Shown: positions 43,401-53,709 of the stretch, one piece after another
Layout: each line of letters begins with the position of its first letter
How positions within the stretch are numbered: position 1 is the stretch's first letter
Assembly: GCA_016791105.1 (NCBI GenBank)
Contig: JAEUNM010000095.1
Location: 62,001-126,000 of the forward strand
DNA length: 64,000 bases
Direction: 5' to 3'
Source of the DNA: Rhodocyclaceae bacterium
GTDB lineage: Bacteria; Pseudomonadota; Gammaproteobacteria; Burkholderiales; Rhodocyclaceae
Notes under the pieces: generated by a model
Seen by the model: only the letters and a program-made list of their open reading frames with translations
What the model was told of the DNA's origin: nothing
Databases searched by the model: none
Position numbers and translations under genes: made by a program

Positions 43401-43428
43401 CTTGAAACGCACGCTTTCACCCCCAGAT
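43401..43428 (+). promoter_or_regulatory. RpoH (sigma-32) promoter of grpE
   Basis: CTTGAAA (43401-43407) and CCCCAGAT (43421-43428) are separated by 13 bp, very close to the heat-shock consensus CTTGAAA / CCCCATNT. The -10 element is also one arm of a short hairpin, CCCCCAG with CTGGGGG. Confidence 0.85.
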
Positions 43429-43456
43429 GCTGGGGGTTTTCATAGGGAGCATATCG

Positions 43457-44065
43457 ATGTCCGACGACACGCAGCAAAGCGCCGGCACCCCCGCACCGCA
43501 CGCCGAAGCCGACGTCATGCCCAGCCTGCAGGAGGCCCTGCGCACCGCGGAACTCAAGGCCGCGGAACACCATGACGCCTGGCTGCGCGCCAAGGCCGAA
43601 ACCGAAAACGTGCGCCGGCGCGGTCAGGAAGAAGCTAGCAAAGCGGCGAAATTCGCCGTGGAAAAGTTTGTGAAAGCGCTGATTCCCGTGCGCGACAGCC
43701 TGGAAGCCGCGCTCGGTACCGCAACCGCCGCGGACGCCCTGCGCAATGGCGTTGAGCTGACGCTCAAACAACTGGACCAGGCCTTCACCGCCGGCGGCAT
43801 TACCGAAGTGAGCCCGCTGGGCCTCAAATTCGACCCGCATCAACACCAGGCGATCAGCATGGTGGAAGCCGACGGCGAACCGAATCGCGTCGTCACGGTG
43901 CTGCAGAAAGGTTATCTGCTGCATGAGCGCATCGTGCGGCCTGCGCTGGTGATCGTGTCCCGCGAACGCAGCGCGCCCGCCCCGGCAGCGCCCGCCCCGG
44001 CAGCGCCCGCCGCCGACACGCCGGACGCCGGCGGCGAAAATGCAAACCCGAATGCACAGCAATAA
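43457..44065 (+). CDS. grpE: Nucleotide exchange factor GrpE
   Basis: A 202-residue co-chaperone that releases ADP from DnaK. The long helix region (about 25-80, AWLRAKAETENVRRR) and the C-terminal beta domain (FDPHQHQAISMVE, GYLLHERIVRPALVIVS) are typical. ATG 43457 follows AGGGAG by 7 nt. The last 28 residues are Pro/Ala repeats (PAPAAP) and a Gly/Asn tail not needed for the fold. Controlled by the RpoH-type promoter just upstream. Confidence 0.95.
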   Translation: MSDDTQQSAGTPAPHAEADVMPSLQEALRTAELKAAEHHDAWLRAKAETENVRRRGQEEASKAAKFAVEKFVKALIPVRDSLEAALGTATAADALRNGVELTLKQLDQAFTAGGITEVSPLGLKFDPHQHQAISMVEADGEPNRVVTVLQKGYLLHERIVRPALVIVSRERSAPAPAAPAPAAPAADTPDAGGENANPNAQQ

Positions 44066-44099
44066 GCCGCAAATGGCCCCGCAATGGCAGCTCGCACGG

Positions 44100-44127
44100 C
44101 TTGATACCGCGCCGATCACCCCCAGAT
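44100..44127 (+). promoter_or_regulatory. RpoH (sigma-32) promoter of dnaK
   Basis: CTTGATA (44100-44106) and CCCCAGAT (44120-44127) with a 13-bp spacer, the same -10 and spacing as the grpE promoter. It lies in the 112-bp gap between grpE and dnaK, so dnaK can be induced independently. Confidence 0.8.
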
Positions 44128-44177
44128 AAAACGCCAGGCCGGTAATGCCGGCAATCGAAATTCAGAAAGGACAAGCA

Positions 44178-46115
<1,938 letters not shown>

Positions 46116-46186
46116 GCGCCCCTGCCCCACCGCCGGCGGCCTCGGCCGTCGGCACAGCCTTTGATGTAGCAGCCTGATAAAAAACC

Positions 46187-47314
46187 ATGGCCAAACGCGA
46201 CTTTTACGAAATCCTGGGTGTGAATCGAGACGCATCCGAGGAAGAAATCAAGAAGGCCTACCGCAAGCTGGCCATGAAATTCCATCCGGATCGCAACCCG
46301 GACGATAAATCTGCCGAAGCCAAATTCAAGGAAGCCAAAGAAGCCTACGAAATCCTGTCGGACGGCGACAAGCGTGCCGCCTACGACCAATACGGTCATG
46401 CAGGCGTGGACCCCAACGCCGGCGGCGCCAACTTCCAGGGCAATTTCGGTAATTTTGCCGATGCTTTCGGCGACATATTTGGCGACCTGTTCGGTCAGGC
46501 CCAGCGTGGCGGCGGCCGCAGCGGCGTGTATCGCGGCGCCGACCTGCGCTACAACCTCGAAATTACGCTCGAAGAAGCCGCGCGCGGGGCTGAGACGCGC
46601 ATTCGCATCCCGTCGCTGGCGGAATGCGAAACCTGCCACGGCAGTGGCGCCAAGCCCGGCACGAAACCCGTCACCTGCACCAGTTGCGGCGGGACCGGAC
46701 AGGTACGTATACAGCAGGGCTTTTTTTCCATCCAGCAAACCTGCCCGAAATGCCACGGCAACGGGCGCATGGTGACCGACCCCTGCCCGACCTGCCACGG
46801 CGCCGGGCGCGTAAAACAGCACAAGACGCTGCAGGTGAAAATCCCGGCCGGCATAGACGAGGGCGATCGCATACGCCTGTCCGGCGAGGGCGAAGCGGGC
46901 ATGGGCGGCGGCCCGCCGGGCGATCTGTACGTGCAAATCCACATCAAGCCGCACCCGGTGTTCCAGCGTGAAGGCGACGACCTGCATTGCGAAATGCCGG
47001 TCAGTTTCACCACCGCCGCATTGGGCGGCGAACTGGAAATCCCCACGCTGGACGGTGTTGCCAAGATCAAGATCGCGCCGGAAACCCAGACCGGCAAGGT
47101 GATGCGGCTGCGCGGCAAGGGCATACGCGGTGTGCGCAGCCGCAACCTGGGCGACCTGCTGTGTCATATCGTGGTGGAAACGCCGGTCAACCTGAACGAA
47201 CGGCAGCGCGAACTACTACGCGAATTCGAAGCCCTCGGGCGTTCCGACGGCGACCGCAATAATCCGCGCCAAAAATCCTTCCTGGATCGCGTGCGCGAGT
47301 TTTTCAACCCCTGA
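46187..47314 (+). CDS. dnaJ: Chaperone protein DnaJ (Hsp40)
   Basis: A 375-residue type I Hsp40. The J domain carries HPD ([10 protein letters not shown]), a Gly/Phe-rich stretch follows (about 75-110), and the zinc domain has all four repeats: [24 protein letters not shown] and CPTCHGAG. The C-terminal substrate domains are complete. It begins 71 bp after dnaK with only a weak ribosome-binding site. No intrinsic terminator is seen close behind it. Confidence 0.98.
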   Translation: MAKRDFYEILGVNRDASEEEIKKAYRKLAMKFHPDRNPDDKSAEAKFKEAKEAYEILSDGDKRAAYDQYGHAGVDPNAGGANFQGNFGNFADAFGDIFGDLFGQAQRGGGRSGVYRGADLRYNLEITLEEAARGAETRIRIPSLAECETCHGSGAKPGTKPVTCTSCGGTGQVRIQQGFFSIQQTCPKCHGNGRMVTDPCPTCHGAGRVKQHKTLQVKIPAGIDEGDRIRLSGEGEAGMGGGPPGDLYVQIHIKPHPVFQREGDDLHCEMPVSFTTAALGGELEIPTLDGVAKIKIAPETQTGKVMRLRGKGIRGVRSRNLGDLLCHIVVETPVNLNERQRELLREFEALGRSDGDRNNPRQKSFLDRVREFFNP

Positions 47315-47714
47315 CACACCCCGCGCGGGCCGCCTTCCCCACACGCTGCGCGCCCGCCTGCCTGCATTCGCTGCCGTGGCCTGAGCCATCCAGGCCAGGC
47401 CATCACCCGCGCCGGCCGCTCCGCCCCCTTCGCCCGCGCCGTGCACTACCGGAAATCACCGTAACCGACACAGCATCAGCGACGCCGGTTCGCGTCCAAT
47501 CTGCTCCTGCGTAGAGGCCTGGGCGCCAGCCGCCCGGCCTACCCAATCGGCAGGAAAACACTTATTTAATAGCGCGCCTGGCCGCTCAAAATCCCCCAAA
47601 GAATCACGCCACAACTCGATCCGGAGCGTGACGGATATCACTCGAAAAGCATAGAAATACATTCTTTTCGGCGCCTTCTGAAAAAATTCCATCATCTGCC
47701 GAATTGCCAAAAAG

Positions 47715-47740
47715 CCTTGCACCTCATTCCTGCAAGGTTT
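47715..47740 (+). terminator. Weak terminator-like hairpin
   Basis: CCTTGCA and TGCAAGG pair around a 9-nt loop and are followed by TTT only. It lies 400 bp after dnaJ, so it may stop read-through, but it is weak. Confidence 0.3.
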
Positions 47741-47906
47741 ATCTCCCACGCCACCGAAGAAAACGCAAGCCAATAATATTTTTATTTATAAATATCATTA
47801 TCTTATACACAAAACCCAAAGCAATTCTTGTTGTCGGAAAAATTTACACGAGCCTCTCAAAGCGATCGCGCGCCAGCCGCAATAAACCTGTTTTCATTTA
47901 TATTTG

Positions 47907-47925
47907 TATCCATTCACAATGGATA
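47907..47925. repeat. Inverted repeat TATCCATT-N3-AATGGATA
   Basis: Perfect 8-bp arms around CAC in the AT-rich control region. Similar ATCCAT half-sites occur in the palindrome at 63197-63218. It may be a protein-binding site or only a short AT-rich coincidence. Confidence 0.4.
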
Positions 47926-48084
47926 ACATACTGATTTCACGTACAAGTAATACGTAAATATACAAATACAAAGGTGTCGGAAAGTTTTCCAGCAATCCCC
48001 CCGGAGCCACCGGGCGACGTTAAACAACCCTGCACCAAAGTTCACCTCACGAAGAAAAAAAATATATATAACCAATTGTTTTAA

Positions 48085-48222
48085 TTATGTAGTTTTATGG
48101 TGACCACCAAATAGCCAGGCAATTTCCATAAAACCAATCACTACCATTCCAAAAGCAACTGATATGCCGAATACAAGCGTAACTATCTGAATAGTAGTTA
48201 TTTTTTTTATATGGCACAGCAA
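48085..48222 (-). CDS. Possible small single-helix membrane protein
   Basis: A 45-residue open frame starting at TTG 48222. It has a basic start (HIKKITT), one long hydrophobic stretch (about 11-38) and a His-containing end (GGHHKTT), so it could be a single-pass membrane peptide. There is no ATG at a suitable place and no clear ribosome-binding site. The putative start codon lies inside the sigma-54 promoter of the PEP-CTERM gene. It may be a chance frame in AT-rich DNA. Confidence 0.2.
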   Translation of the reverse strand: MLCHIKKITTIQIVTLVFGISVAFGMVVIGFMEIAWLFGGHHKTT

Positions 48223-48227
48223 TTGCT
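48212..48227 (+). promoter_or_regulatory. Sigma-54 (RpoN) promoter of the PEP-CTERM gene
   Basis: TGGCAC-N5-TTGCT matches the -24/-12 consensus at every key base, with GG (48213-48214) and GC (48225-48226) correctly spaced. It is about 120 bp before the start codon. Sigma-54 control with the PrsK/PrsR two-component pair is described for PEP-CTERM genes; that pair is not in this window. Confidence 0.85.
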
Positions 48228-48345
48228 TATAACCACGTGCATGCCAAACGCGAGGCGTTTCCGAACCACTCCGCCGCGGCTGCAGGGGTGTCAAGGGGAT
48301 ACGGCCTGCGAGACCAACGAATAATTGAATTTCGGAGAAATCTTC

Positions 48346-49566
48346 ATGAAGCAAACGTTTCGCGCAAATGCGCTCAGGGCACTCACCCTGGCCGCAGCGG
48401 CCGTTGCCGCCAGCAGTGCGCACGCCGTAGCCAACTTCAACAACGTCGGCTACGTGCAATACGGGGATGCGCAGTCCTATTCGTTGCCGTTCAACGTGAT
48501 CGACTACTGTGCCGGCGTAAATAACGGCGACTGCCAGTTCTACGTACCGTCCTCGCCCGGGCAAATCAACGACGCGATCGTCATTGCGACCAGCCCCGCC
48601 GGCATTGCCAGCAACGGCGCGGGCTTCGACGACGCCTACGACACGCCGAACGGCCCGCAAAATCCGGGGCCGGGCTCCGAAACGATCCGCTTCCAGACTT
48701 CACCGAGTACGGCTCGCACGGATGATGGCACGATCGCAAACAACGACGAAAACACCTGGGACGCCAGGCTGGACACGCTCAAAACCTTCCTGGCCGGTCT
48801 GGCGCCGGTGTTTTATTTCAACAACAACCAGACCAAGAGCAGCGGAACTTCCGCGGAAACCCTCGCGGCCTGGATGCAGGTACGTGTGATCGGCCCGGAT
48901 GGCAATCCGGTGCAATATACGGATGCGAGCGGGACCCATGACGCGATCTTCGACCTCACCAATCACAACAGCAAGTATGCGAATGTGGTCGAGGGCGGCG
49001 GCGGTACGATTTTCGGCGACGTAACGACCTACACCTCCACGGGCGCAGGGCCGATCGCCGGCGACAACGACCACACCGACTATGTGCTGGCCGGTGGCGC
49101 GCTGTGCCGCGATCAGTTCAAATTGCTGGTCAGTTGTAGCAACCCCAGCGCCGTGGAAGGCCCGGTGGATCACAACCTGGGCGCCAACCAGGCCGTGTAT
49201 GCGGAAATTTTCCCGGAACTCAATGGCGTACTTGCAGGCTTGTTCGCTCGTTCGGCGTTGCCCAACAGCGACCCCGATCATGTAAATCTGGCCGACTACA
49301 CGATGAAGGTCGATCTGCGTCTGGGTTGCGACTCGTCCATTACCGGCAATGCCAACATCGAAGCAATATGTATGGCCGACCCGCACTGGCGCGCACTCAA
49401 CAACGGCTACGAGCAACTGTTCCTGTCGAAGGCGATTTTCGGTGGCTGTACGCCTGAAGATACGCGGCCGGAATGCCACCCGGTACCGGAACCCGGCATC
49501 CTGTCGCTGCTGGGCCTGAGCGTGACCGGGCTGGCGCTGCTGCGCCGCCGCTCGAAAAAAGCCTGA
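48346..49566 (+). CDS. PEP-CTERM sorting-domain exported protein
   Basis: A 406-residue protein. It has a signal peptide (about 1-30, ending SSAHA) and a C-terminal sorting signal: PVPEPG, a hydrophobic helix and the basic end RRRSKKA. Exosortase recognises this signal and cleaves at PEP. The 350-residue middle is rich in Asn, Asp, Gly, Ser and Thr, has about eight Cys, and matches no domain I recognise. Such proteins are linked to exopolysaccharide and biofilm or floc formation. ATG 48346 follows GGAGA by 8 nt. Exosortase genes are not in the window. Confidence 0.9.
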   Translation: MKQTFRANALRALTLAAAAVAASSAHAVANFNNVGYVQYGDAQSYSLPFNVIDYCAGVNNGDCQFYVPSSPGQINDAIVIATSPAGIASNGAGFDDAYDTPNGPQNPGPGSETIRFQTSPSTARTDDGTIANNDENTWDARLDTLKTFLAGLAPVFYFNNNQTKSSGTSAETLAAWMQVRVIGPDGNPVQYTDASGTHDAIFDLTNHNSKYANVVEGGGGTIFGDVTTYTSTGAGPIAGDNDHTDYVLAGGALCRDQFKLLVSCSNPSAVEGPVDHNLGANQAVYAEIFPELNGVLAGLFARSALPNSDPDHVNLADYTMKVDLRLGCDSSITGNANIEAICMADPHWRALNNGYEQLFLSKAIFGGCTPEDTRPECHPVPEPGILSLLGLSVTGLALLRRRSKKA

Positions 49567-49591
49567 GCGATCAAGCGATCCTAGTCCTTAT

Positions 49592-49623
49592 ACCCGCGCT
49601 CCGTAAGGGGTGCGGGTTTTTTT
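49592..49623 (+). terminator. Intrinsic terminator after the PEP-CTERM gene
   Basis: ACCCGC and GCGGGT pair around a 14-nt loop and are followed by a run of seven T residues, 25 nt after the stop codon. Confidence 0.85.
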
Positions 49624-49689
49624 ATGTGCGGCGTCCGCCTTGGACGCGCGAACTCAAGCTGTCCTCCGGACTCGCCACACAGCGGCGAT

Positions 49690-50376
49690 TCAGTCCTCAA
49701 TTTCCGGCAAGGGCTCCAGTAGCTCCGGCCCGTCATTGCGCACGCTATTGACGCGCGTAGACACCGGATACGCCCGCATGGCCCCGGCCGCATAAGGCGT
49801 GGCCATGGCAGCGATGGCGTCGCCGCGCACCAGATCCGGTGCCAGCCATTGCGCATAATGTTCAGGCGCGATGATGACCGGCATGCGCGCATGGATGTCG
49901 GATACCAGATCGTTCGCCGCGGTGGTGAGCACGCAATAGCTCAGAACTTCGCCTTCCGGCCCCTGCCAGCGCTCCAGCAAGCCGCCCATCGCAAACAGTC
50001 CCCCATCGGCCATGCCGATATTGAATGGCTGTTTGCGCGCCCCGCCCGGCTTCCACTCGTAAAATCCGCTCGCCGGCACCAGCACGCGCGAGCGCGCCAG
50101 CGCGCGGCGGAACATGGGTTTTTCCGCCGCGGTTTCCATTTTCGCGTTGATCGGCTGCTGCAAGGCGCCTGCATCTTTCACCCAGGCCGGAATAAGGCCC
50201 CAGCGCGCCATCAGCACCTGCCGCTCACCGCCTGTCACGGCAGCAACGACCGGCAGCGTTTGCGTAGGCGCGATATTGAAGCGGGCCAGATTGATGTCGC
50301 GCAGCACGTCCAGCACCACACCGTATGCGTCGGCAAATGCACGCGCACTGGTGTTCAGGTTGTAGCGGCCGCACAT
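49690..50376 (-). CDS. SRAP-domain protein (HMCES/YedK family, abasic-site DNA-protein crosslinker)
   Basis: A 228-residue SRAP protein. After removal of Met1, Cys2 (MCGRYNL) is the residue that crosslinks to abasic sites in single-stranded DNA; the active-site companions are Asn77 (INAKMET), Glu107 (SGFYEWK) and a His near 162 (SDIHARMPVI). All are present, so the protein should be active. Homologues (YedK, HMCES) protect abasic sites during replication. It starts 11 bp after relA on the same strand. Confidence 0.93.
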   Translation of the reverse strand: MCGRYNLNTSARAFADAYGVVLDVLRDINLARFNIAPTQTLPVVAAVTGGERQVLMARWGLIPAWVKDAGALQQPINAKMETAAEKPMFRRALARSRVLVPASGFYEWKPGGARKQPFNIGMADGGLFAMGGLLERWQGPEGEVLSYCVLTTAANDLVSDIHARMPVIIAPEHYAQWLAPDLVRGDAIAAMATPYAAGAMRAYPVSTRVNSVRNDGPELLEPLPEIED

Positions 50377-50387
50377 GCCCGCGCTGC

Positions 50388-52595
50388 CTATTTGCCGGGC
50401 TTGCCGGAACGATTGGCTTCCAGCACCCCTTTTACCTCGCGCACCTGATGCAGCACGCGGTCCAGGTGCTTGTTGTCGCGGATTTCTATGGTGAAACCCA
50501 TGCGCGCGCGGCCGGCTTTGGACAAGGTATTGACGGCCGTCACATTCACTTTTTCACGCGAATACACTTCCGATATGTCGCGCAGCAAGCCCTGGCGGTC
50601 TATGGCCTGCACCAGCACATCGACCGGATAGACCGAATCTTCGGCCGGTGTGCCGCCCCAATCGACATCCACCACGCGCTCCGGATTGCGGTTCGCCATC
50701 TGGCGGAAATTGGCGCAATCGGTGCGGTGTATCGATATGCCCTTGCCGCGCGTGACGAAACCGACCACCTTGTCCGGTGGCGCAGGCTTGCAGCAACGGC
50801 CGAGCTGGGTGAGCAACTGGCCTACGCCTTCCACCAGCAGCCGGTCGCCGCCGCCTTCCTGCGCGCGCGAAGGCCGCGTCGGCATGGGCGGCGGTTCCGG
50901 CGCCGGCTCGACCGGTTTCAATAGCACCTGAATCTGGCGCGGCCCCACTTCGCCGCGGCCGGCGGCCATGTACAGCGCATCCGGATTGGAATAGCCGAGG
51001 TCGTGCGCCAGATTGTCGATATTGGCCTGCGGCGCGCCGTCGCGCTGCAGTTCGCGCGCAATGAAACTGCGCCCGGCAGCCAATGTTTCGGCCGCTTCCT
51101 GGTCGGCAAACCAGCGCCTCACCTTGGCTTTGGCGTGGCCGGTGGTGATGAAGGCTAGCTGCGGATTGAGCCAGTCGCGCGACGGCCCGCCCTGCTTGGC
51201 GGTCACGATTTCCACGCGCTTGCCGCTTTCGAGCTGGGTATTGAGCGGCACCAGCGCACCATCCACCTTGGCGCCGCGGCAGCGGTGGCCCACTTCGGTG
51301 TGCAGGCGGTAAGCAAAATCCACCGGCGTCGCACCGCGCGGCAAATCGATCACCTTGCCGGCCGGGGTGAGCACGTAAATGGTGTCGTCCAGCGCCGCAC
51401 GCTTGAATTTTTCCACCCAGTCGGCGGAATCTGCCACCTCGTCGCGCCACGCCAGCAGATGCCGCAGCCAGGCGATCTTGTCGTCATAGCCCTTGTCGTG
51501 CGCGGCGCCTTCCTTGTAGCGCCAGTGTGCCGCCACGCCCATTTCGGCGTGCTTGTGCATGTCGTAGGTGCGTATCTGTACTTCCAGCGAACGCCCGTCC
51601 GGCACCAGCACCGCGGTATGCAGGGAACGATAGTTATTACCTTTGGGCTTGACGATGTAGTCGTCGAATTCCTTCGGTATGGGGATCCAGATTTGATGCA
51701 CGACGCCCAGCGCGGCATAGCACTCGTCTACGGTATTCACCAGCACGCGCAGGGCGCGCACGTCATACACCTCGCTGAAGTCGATTTTCTTTTTGCGCAT
51801 CTTGTTCCAGATGCTGTAGATGTGCTTGGGCCGGCCATATACCTCGGCCTCGACGTGATGCGCCGCCAGTTCGGCTTTTAGCCGCGTGATGGCCTGGTCG
51901 ATGAATTGCTCGCGTTCTATGCGGCGCTCGTCGAGCTGGCTGGCGATGTGCTTGTAAGTTTCCGGCTCCAGGTAACGGAAGGACAAATCTTCCAGTTCCC
52001 ATTTGATTTGCGCAACGCCCAGCCGGTTGGCGAGCGGCGCATAGATATCCAGGCTTTCGCGCGCCATTTCGGTACGCGCGTCGCCAGCATGGCTGCGATA
52101 CCAGCGCAAGGTCTGCACGCGCGAAGCCAGCCGCAGCAGCACCACGCGTATGTCCTCGGACATGGCGAGCAGCATTTTGCGCAGCACTTCGGTTTGCGTG
52201 CGCACGTCCTCGGGCGAGGCAGCGCTTTTGTGGCCGCGCGTAACCAGGCGCAGTCCGTTGAGTCGCGACAGTCCGTCCACCAGCGACGCCACGTCCTTGC
52301 CGAAATGGCGCTCGATATAGGCCAGCGGTTCCTTGACGTAGGGCGACAGCGCAAACAGGATGCCGGCCAGGCGTGTTTCGAGGTCCAGCCGCAGACCCGC
52401 GCAAATGAGCACCATGCCACGCGCGTGTTCCTGCGTCGGCTCGCCGGTGCCCAGACTACGGTCGGCATAGTGCGGCTCGACCAGGTCGAGGGCGCGCGCG
52501 ATCGCGTCGCGCGCCGCGTCGCCCAGGCCATCGGCGAGCGCTTCGGCAAGCGGCCGGTCGTCCGCCGCTGCGAGAGAGTGATACACGGATACCAT
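50388..52595 (-). CDS. relA: (p)ppGpp synthetase RelA
   Basis: A 735-residue RelA/SpoT-family enzyme. In the N-terminal hydrolase domain the HD pair is replaced (LAGILFALSP where active enzymes have LLHD), so hydrolysis should be lost. The synthetase domain carries the acidic EFDD motif (309-312) typical of RelA rather than SpoT, and EVQIRTYDMHKHAE. TGS (IYVLTPAGKVIDLPRGATP) and C-terminal ACT domains follow. It would make (p)ppGpp on ribosomes with uncharged tRNA. ATG 52595 is chosen; upstream in-frame codons look non-coding. Confidence 0.95.
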   Translation of the reverse strand: MVSVYHSLAAADDRPLAEALADGLGDAARDAIARALDLVEPHYADRSLGTGEPTQEHARGMVLICAGLRLDLETRLAGILFALSPYVKEPLAYIERHFGKDVASLVDGLSRLNGLRLVTRGHKSAASPEDVRTQTEVLRKMLLAMSEDIRVVLLRLASRVQTLRWYRSHAGDARTEMARESLDIYAPLANRLGVAQIKWELEDLSFRYLEPETYKHIASQLDERRIEREQFIDQAITRLKAELAAHHVEAEVYGRPKHIYSIWNKMRKKKIDFSEVYDVRALRVLVNTVDECYAALGVVHQIWIPIPKEFDDYIVKPKGNNYRSLHTAVLVPDGRSLEVQIRTYDMHKHAEMGVAAHWRYKEGAAHDKGYDDKIAWLRHLLAWRDEVADSADWVEKFKRAALDDTIYVLTPAGKVIDLPRGATPVDFAYRLHTEVGHRCRGAKVDGALVPLNTQLESGKRVEIVTAKQGGPSRDWLNPQLAFITTGHAKAKVRRWFADQEAAETLAAGRSFIARELQRDGAPQANIDNLAHDLGYSNPDALYMAAGRGEVGPRQIQVLLKPVEPAPEPPPMPTRPSRAQEGGGDRLLVEGVGQLLTQLGRCCKPAPPDKVVGFVTRGKGISIHRTDCANFRQMANRNPERVVDVDWGGTPAEDSVYPVDVLVQAIDRQGLLRDISEVYSREKVNVTAVNTLSKAGRARMGFTIEIRDNKHLDRVLHQVREVKGVLEANRSGKPGK

Positions 52596-52821
52596 GTGAA
52601 AATTATCGCGCAATCTGCGCGCGCAAACCGGTCTTGGTAGATTTCGGCCAACACTTTGCGCCAAACGGAACGCCGGGCGGCATCTGGTGGTCCGTTGCAG
52701 TTCCTGCAATCATTGAAAGATCGCCCAACCGGCGCGGAAACCGGACCCCGTGTGCACGCGCCACAGTGCCCGATTTTCATTACCGCCCCATTGCACAACC
52801 AGGCCCGTCAAACAGGCTGCC

Positions 52822-53706
52822 ATGACCAAACTGAAAATTCCACCGCAACTTCTGCTGGCCGCCGCGACCTTGTTCTGGGCCGGCAACTGGATCGTCGGCC
52901 GCGCCATACGCCACGACGTGCCGCCTATCGCCCTGTCATTCTGGCGCTGGGTGGTGGCAGGGCTCTGCATGTTGCCGCTGGTGTGGCCCAAGCGGCGCGA
53001 AATTTTCCCGGCGCTCGCCGCGCACTGGAAAATTCTGATCCCTTTCGGCCTGCTCGGAATCGGCTTTTACAACGCGCTGGCATATATCGGCCTGACCTAC
53101 ACTGAAGTGACCAATGGCGCGGTGCTCAATTCGTTCACGCCCATCGTGATCGTGATCAATGCGCGGCTGTTTTTCGGGCGCCGGCTGCGCCGGGCAGAAG
53201 CCGTAGGCATCACGATTTCATCGCTGGGCGTACTGGCCATCGTGGCGCGCGGGGACCCGGCGATACTGGCAGGGCTGTCGGTCAATATTGGCGATTTATG
53301 GATACTTGCGTCCGTGCTGTCCTGGGGCTTGTACACCAATTTGTTGTCGCGCCGCCCGGCCGGCGTCGATGCACTGGTCATGCTGGCGGCAATGATCATG
53401 ATAGGTATCGTCGCGATGGTTCCGTTCTACCTGTGGGAAATGTCTACCGGCAAATTCATACACCCGACGCCAGTCTCTTTCCTCGCTTTGGCCTATGTCG
53501 GCACCTTTCCGGCGTTTCTGGGCTACTTGTGCTGGAACCGCGGCGTCGCGGAATTGGGGCCGGCAAAATCGGGGCTGTACATGCATCTGGTACCGGTGTT
53601 CGCCCTGCTTCTGTCCACGCTGCTGCTGGGCGAGGTGCCGCAGTCCTACCACTTTTTCGGCATCGCCTGCATTATCGGCGGCATATACCTGGTGAGCAGG
53701 CATTAG
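52822..53706 (+). CDS. EamA/DMT-family transporter
   Basis: A 294-residue inner-membrane protein with ten helices in two EamA repeats. The first starts AAATLFWAGNWIVGRAIR and the second at about residue 150 (IGDLWILASVLSWGLYTNLL). Drug/metabolite transporters of this kind export amino acids or other small molecules; the substrate is unknown. ATG 52822 precedes MTKLKIPPQ. It is divergent from relA and only 3 bp ahead of mtfA. Confidence 0.88.
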   Translation: MTKLKIPPQLLLAAATLFWAGNWIVGRAIRHDVPPIALSFWRWVVAGLCMLPLVWPKRREIFPALAAHWKILIPFGLLGIGFYNALAYIGLTYTEVTNGAVLNSFTPIVIVINARLFFGRRLRRAEAVGITISSLGVLAIVARGDPAILAGLSVNIGDLWILASVLSWGLYTNLLSRRPAGVDALVMLAAMIMIGIVAMVPFYLWEMSTGKFIHPTPVSFLALAYVGTFPAFLGYLCWNRGVAELGPAKSGLYMHLVPVFALLLSTLLLGEVPQSYHFFGIACIIGGIYLVSRH

Positions 53707-53709
53707 CGC

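Larger units (their letters stand above)
47315..48345. other. 1-kb intergenic region turning AT-rich, upstream of the PEP-CTERM gene
   Basis: The first 150 or so bp after dnaJ are GC-rich and featureless. From about 47,560 to 48,235 the sequence is conspicuously AT-rich compared with everything around it. It contains a weak hairpin (47715-47737), an ATCCAT inverted repeat (47907-47925), two copies of TGTCGGAAA (47832 and 47975), A/T runs near 48,050-48,075 and 48,200, and a sigma-54 promoter (48212-48227). No plus-strand gene is convincing. Confidence 0.7.

Noticed and set aside
43348..44177. CIRCE element for HrcA before grpE or dnaK
   Set aside because: No TTAGCACTC-N9-GAGTGCTAA-like inverted repeat is present; the RpoH promoters explain control.
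47456..47773. 105-codon minus-strand frame behind dnaJ
   Set aside because: No recognisable domain, no good ribosome-binding site, and it spans the boundary between GC-rich and AT-rich DNA.
47704..47934. 76-codon plus-strand frame in the AT-rich island
   Set aside because: Lys/Ile-rich translation typical of random AT-rich sequence, no ribosome-binding site; it also covers the inverted repeat and one TGTCGGAAA copy.
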